Below are positions 23,039 to 24,355 of a stretch of 24,355 bases of DNA, in pieces. This DNA comes from a virus, in the IMG/VR virus record IMGVR_UViG_3300027728_000090, positions 1 to 24,355 of that record; one strand, given 5' to 3'. Position 1 is the first letter of the stretch. Each line of letters begins with the position of its first letter. The notes under the pieces are model-generated. The model was not told where the DNA came from and did not search any database. It worked only from the letters and a program-made list of their open reading frames with translations. The translations under genes and the position numbers were made by a program.

Positions 23039-23706
23039 AGATAAGATGCAGCTCCATAGGTAAGATAATGACTTCCTCCAAAACTAAAGCGGAGGTACTA
23101 TCGCAAACAACTAAGACGTATATCCAGGGCCTAGCCCTGGGACACGTTTATGGGATACGAAAAGAATTTACTTCTAAGTATACTGATAAGGGTAATGAGT
23201 GTGAGGATATGTGCTTAGGGTTCGTCATGGAAGTGCTAGATAAGGGCTTTCTGTTTAAGAATGATAAGAACTATAGTAATGATTGGCTTACAGGTACTCC
23301 TGATGTGGTTACTGATCAGGTGCTAATAGATGTTAAAAACTCATGGAGTGGTAGCACGTTCCCATGGTTTGAAACTGAGTCTCCTAATAAAGATTACTAC
23401 TACCAGCTTCAAGGGTATATGTGGCTAACTGATAAACAAGAGGCACTGTTATGCTACTGCCTAACCAATACACCCCATGCCATAGTAGAGCAGGAGGTAA
23501 AGAGTGCTCACTATAAGTTAGGGCTAATGGAGGAGAGCCTGGACTTAAGAGACCAGGTGCAGAAGCAACACAGCTTTGACCATATCCCTGATGCTAAGAG
23601 AGTAAAGACTTTTGTAATACAAAGGGATGATGAGGTGATAGAGCAGATTAAGCTCAAGGTAGAACAATGCAGAGAGTATTATAACCAATTAATAACACAA
23701 CTATGA
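23035..23706 (+). CDS. YqaJ/RecB-like exonuclease (223 aa)
   Basis: A PD-(D/E)xK exonuclease: SSIGKIM near the N-terminus, KGNECED (E55), GTPDVV (D90), then IDVK (D99, K101) and the helix YYYQLQGYMW (121-130), the order seen in YqaJ- and lambda-exonuclease-like enzymes. It would resect double-stranded ends for the ERF protein encoded just upstream. The typical ExK is replaced by DxK. The C-terminal helix-rich part contains FVIQRDDEVIEQIKLKVEQC. It overlaps the following membrane-protein gene by four bases (ATGA). Confidence 0.85.
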   Translation: MKIRCSSIGKIMTSSKTKAEVLSQTTKTYIQGLALGHVYGIRKEFTSKYTDKGNECEDMCLGFVMEVLDKGFLFKNDKNYSNDWLTGTPDVVTDQVLIDVKNSWSGSTFPWFETESPNKDYYYQLQGYMWLTDKQEALLCYCLTNTPHAIVEQEVKSAHYKLGLMEESLDLRDQVQKQHSFDHIPDAKRVKTFVIQRDDEVIEQIKLKVEQCREYYNQLITQL

Positions 23707-23960
23707 ACAGAATGAAAAATATAATAATCTTTTTAAGCGCGTTAATTATCGAAATTTGTTCGACCTTTTATATTCGGAGTGTATCGGAAGCAAACATTTA
23801 TGGAATGATATTCTTTGCTTTCATCGCGCCGTTCATTGGGTTACCATTTGCGGGTTATATGGTAGAATCAAAACTTTGGATTGAAAGAATAAAAATGGCG
23901 TTCGCGTTAGCCTTTGGATATGTAACGGGAGTAATAATAGTAATAAATCTAATTAAGTAA
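23703..23960 (+). CDS. Small membrane protein of foreign composition (85 aa)
   Basis: Three likely membrane segments at about 6-24, 33-52 and 65-84 of 85 residues, joined by short loops (FYIRSVSEAN; ESKLWIERIK). It contains about 14 CpG in 258 bases, roughly ten times the local frequency, so this gene has probably come from another source. It overlaps the exonuclease by four bases and precedes a small SSB-tail protein. I recall similar small membrane proteins in phages, but no function; superinfection exclusion is one idea among several. Confidence 0.7.
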   Translation: MNRMKNIIIFLSALIIEICSTFYIRSVSEANIYGMIFFAFIAPFIGLPFAGYMVESKLWIERIKMAFALAFGYVTGVIIVINLIK

Positions 23961-23961
23961 A

Positions 23962-24201
23962 ATGGAAACAAAGAACAATTCAGGTGCTATCTTTAAGAAT
24001 GATAAGCGTACTGCTGAAACTCACCCACACTACAAGGGTAAGGTAATGGTAAACAATGAAGAGATGGAGATAGCTCTATGGCTCAAAGAAAGTAAGACAG
24101 GACTTAAGTACTTTAGTGCTCAGTTCACACCACCTTACAAACGTGCAGAACTATCACCTACTCCTATAGCACAAGCTACAGATGATGATTTGCCATTCTA
24201 A
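23962..24201 (+). CDS. Small protein with SSB-like C-terminal tail (79 aa)
   Basis: The N-terminal part (NNSGAIFKNDKRTAETHPHY) resembles small phage proteins that I recall with a beta-rich core, here KGKVMVNNEEMEIALWLKES and GLKYFSAQFTPPYK. A short linker leads to a terminal ATDDDLPF, very close to the acidic C-terminal tip of bacterial SSB (DDDIPF), which docks replication and repair proteins. It may be a minimal phage single-strand binding protein or an SSB-pathway interactor. Position after the ERF/exonuclease genes fits DNA replication and recombination. The family assignment is tentative, the tail is clear. Confidence 0.65.
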   Translation: METKNNSGAIFKNDKRTAETHPHYKGKVMVNNEEMEIALWLKESKTGLKYFSAQFTPPYKRAELSPTPIAQATDDDLPF

Positions 24202-24219
24202 ATAATTGCACTATCTTTG
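24189..24219 (+). promoter_or_regulatory. Promoter (TTTG-N19-TATCTTTG) overlapping the last gene start
   Basis: TTTG at 24189-24192, a 19-base spacer and TATCTTTG at 24212-24219 match the host consensus very well. The element begins inside the preceding gene. The ATG at 24225 is only five bases after the -7 box, so the transcript would be almost leaderless. GGGCACA (24219-24225) and TGTGCCC (24242-24248) form a 7-bp inverted repeat around that start. Confidence 0.7.
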
Positions 24220-24224
24220 GGCAC

Positions 24225-24355
24225 ATGAACTTACTTGTACTTGTGCCCCTAGCGTGGTGGTTTGTTAATTTCGAGCCTCTTCAAGCAACTTTTGATAAGA
24301 TATTCAGTTATAGAACTAAGTATCCAATAGCCATACATATACACTCAGCAATGGG
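24225..24355 (+). CDS. Membrane-associated protein, N-terminal fragment (partial)
   Basis: Open frame running off the right edge, 43 complete codons. It begins MNLLVLVPLAWWFVNFEPLQ, a hydrophobic N-terminal stretch followed by a polar segment (FDKIFSYRTKY) and HIHSAMG. I recall similar phage proteins with a 'IPLAxxxxNFEPLQ' start in Bacteroidota phages, without a clear function; the rest may carry more membrane segments. The start is chosen because it is the first ATG after the promoter, but another start beyond the window cannot be excluded. Confidence 0.5.
   Translation, partial: MNLLVLVPLAWWFVNFEPLQATFDKIFSYRTKYPIAIHIHSAM

Noticed and set aside
1-24355. Integrated prophage with attachment site or integrase.
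   Set aside because: No integrase, excisionase, phage-type repressor or tRNA is visible, and no host genes flank the phage genes within the window.

Overview
The window looks like part of the genome of a tailed phage with a long non-contractile tail (siphovirus-like), infecting a member of the Bacteroidota, probably a Flavobacterium-like host. The evidence is low GC, starts preceded by A-rich leaders instead of Shine-Dalgarno boxes, Bacteroidota-type promoters (TTTG or TTG, a spacer of about 20, then TAnnTTTG), and head and tail protein types common in Bacteroidota phages. There is no integrase, tRNA, rRNA, insertion sequence or CRISPR array. CpG is very rare through most of the window. Both ends cut genes.

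Positions 1-8425 (+ strand) hold the end of the large terminase, a small unknown gene, two large tail-tip/baseplate-like proteins, the tape measure, a tail-completion candidate, a fibre-like protein and a neck-like protein. Positions 8414-9650 hold two overlapping minus-strand genes with similar N-termini that I read as a tandem pair of tail-assembly-chaperone-like proteins. From 9693 the + strand resumes with an XkdF-type maturation protease that has an acidic scaffold-like tail, the major capsid protein, a terminator, a likely tail-tube protein and a second terminator. A third late block follows: an unknown protein, portal, DUF6712-like connector, holin, amidase endolysin, a lipoprotein with a C-terminal membrane anchor (candidate single-protein spanin) and a metallophosphoesterase, closed by a terminator at about 16911-16948.

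A canonical promoter at 16988-17018 starts the early region. It contains five small overlapping unknown genes (two very acidic), an HNH endonuclease, a small helical protein and a protein with a DnaA-domain-IV-like helix-turn-helix. A 191-base non-coding stretch (19158-19348) has a long inverted repeat and three direct repeats at exact 20-base spacing, and is my candidate replication origin. After it come a primase-like/SF3 helicase, a VRR-type nuclease, a small conserved unknown, an ERF single-strand annealing protein, a YqaJ/RecB-like exonuclease, a compositionally foreign membrane protein, a small protein with an SSB-like acidic tail, and a truncated membrane-protein gene with its own promoter.

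The less ordinary signals are these: a 14-base motif repeated exactly three times directly in front of three late-gene starts (7306, 9681, 12274); the antisense chaperone-like pair; a structural gene order that looks canonical read right to left although most genes are transcribed left to right; the candidate origin next to a candidate initiator; the spanin candidate; and two membrane-protein genes richer in CpG than their surroundings. Functional calls come from remembered family features and visible motifs, not from database searches.
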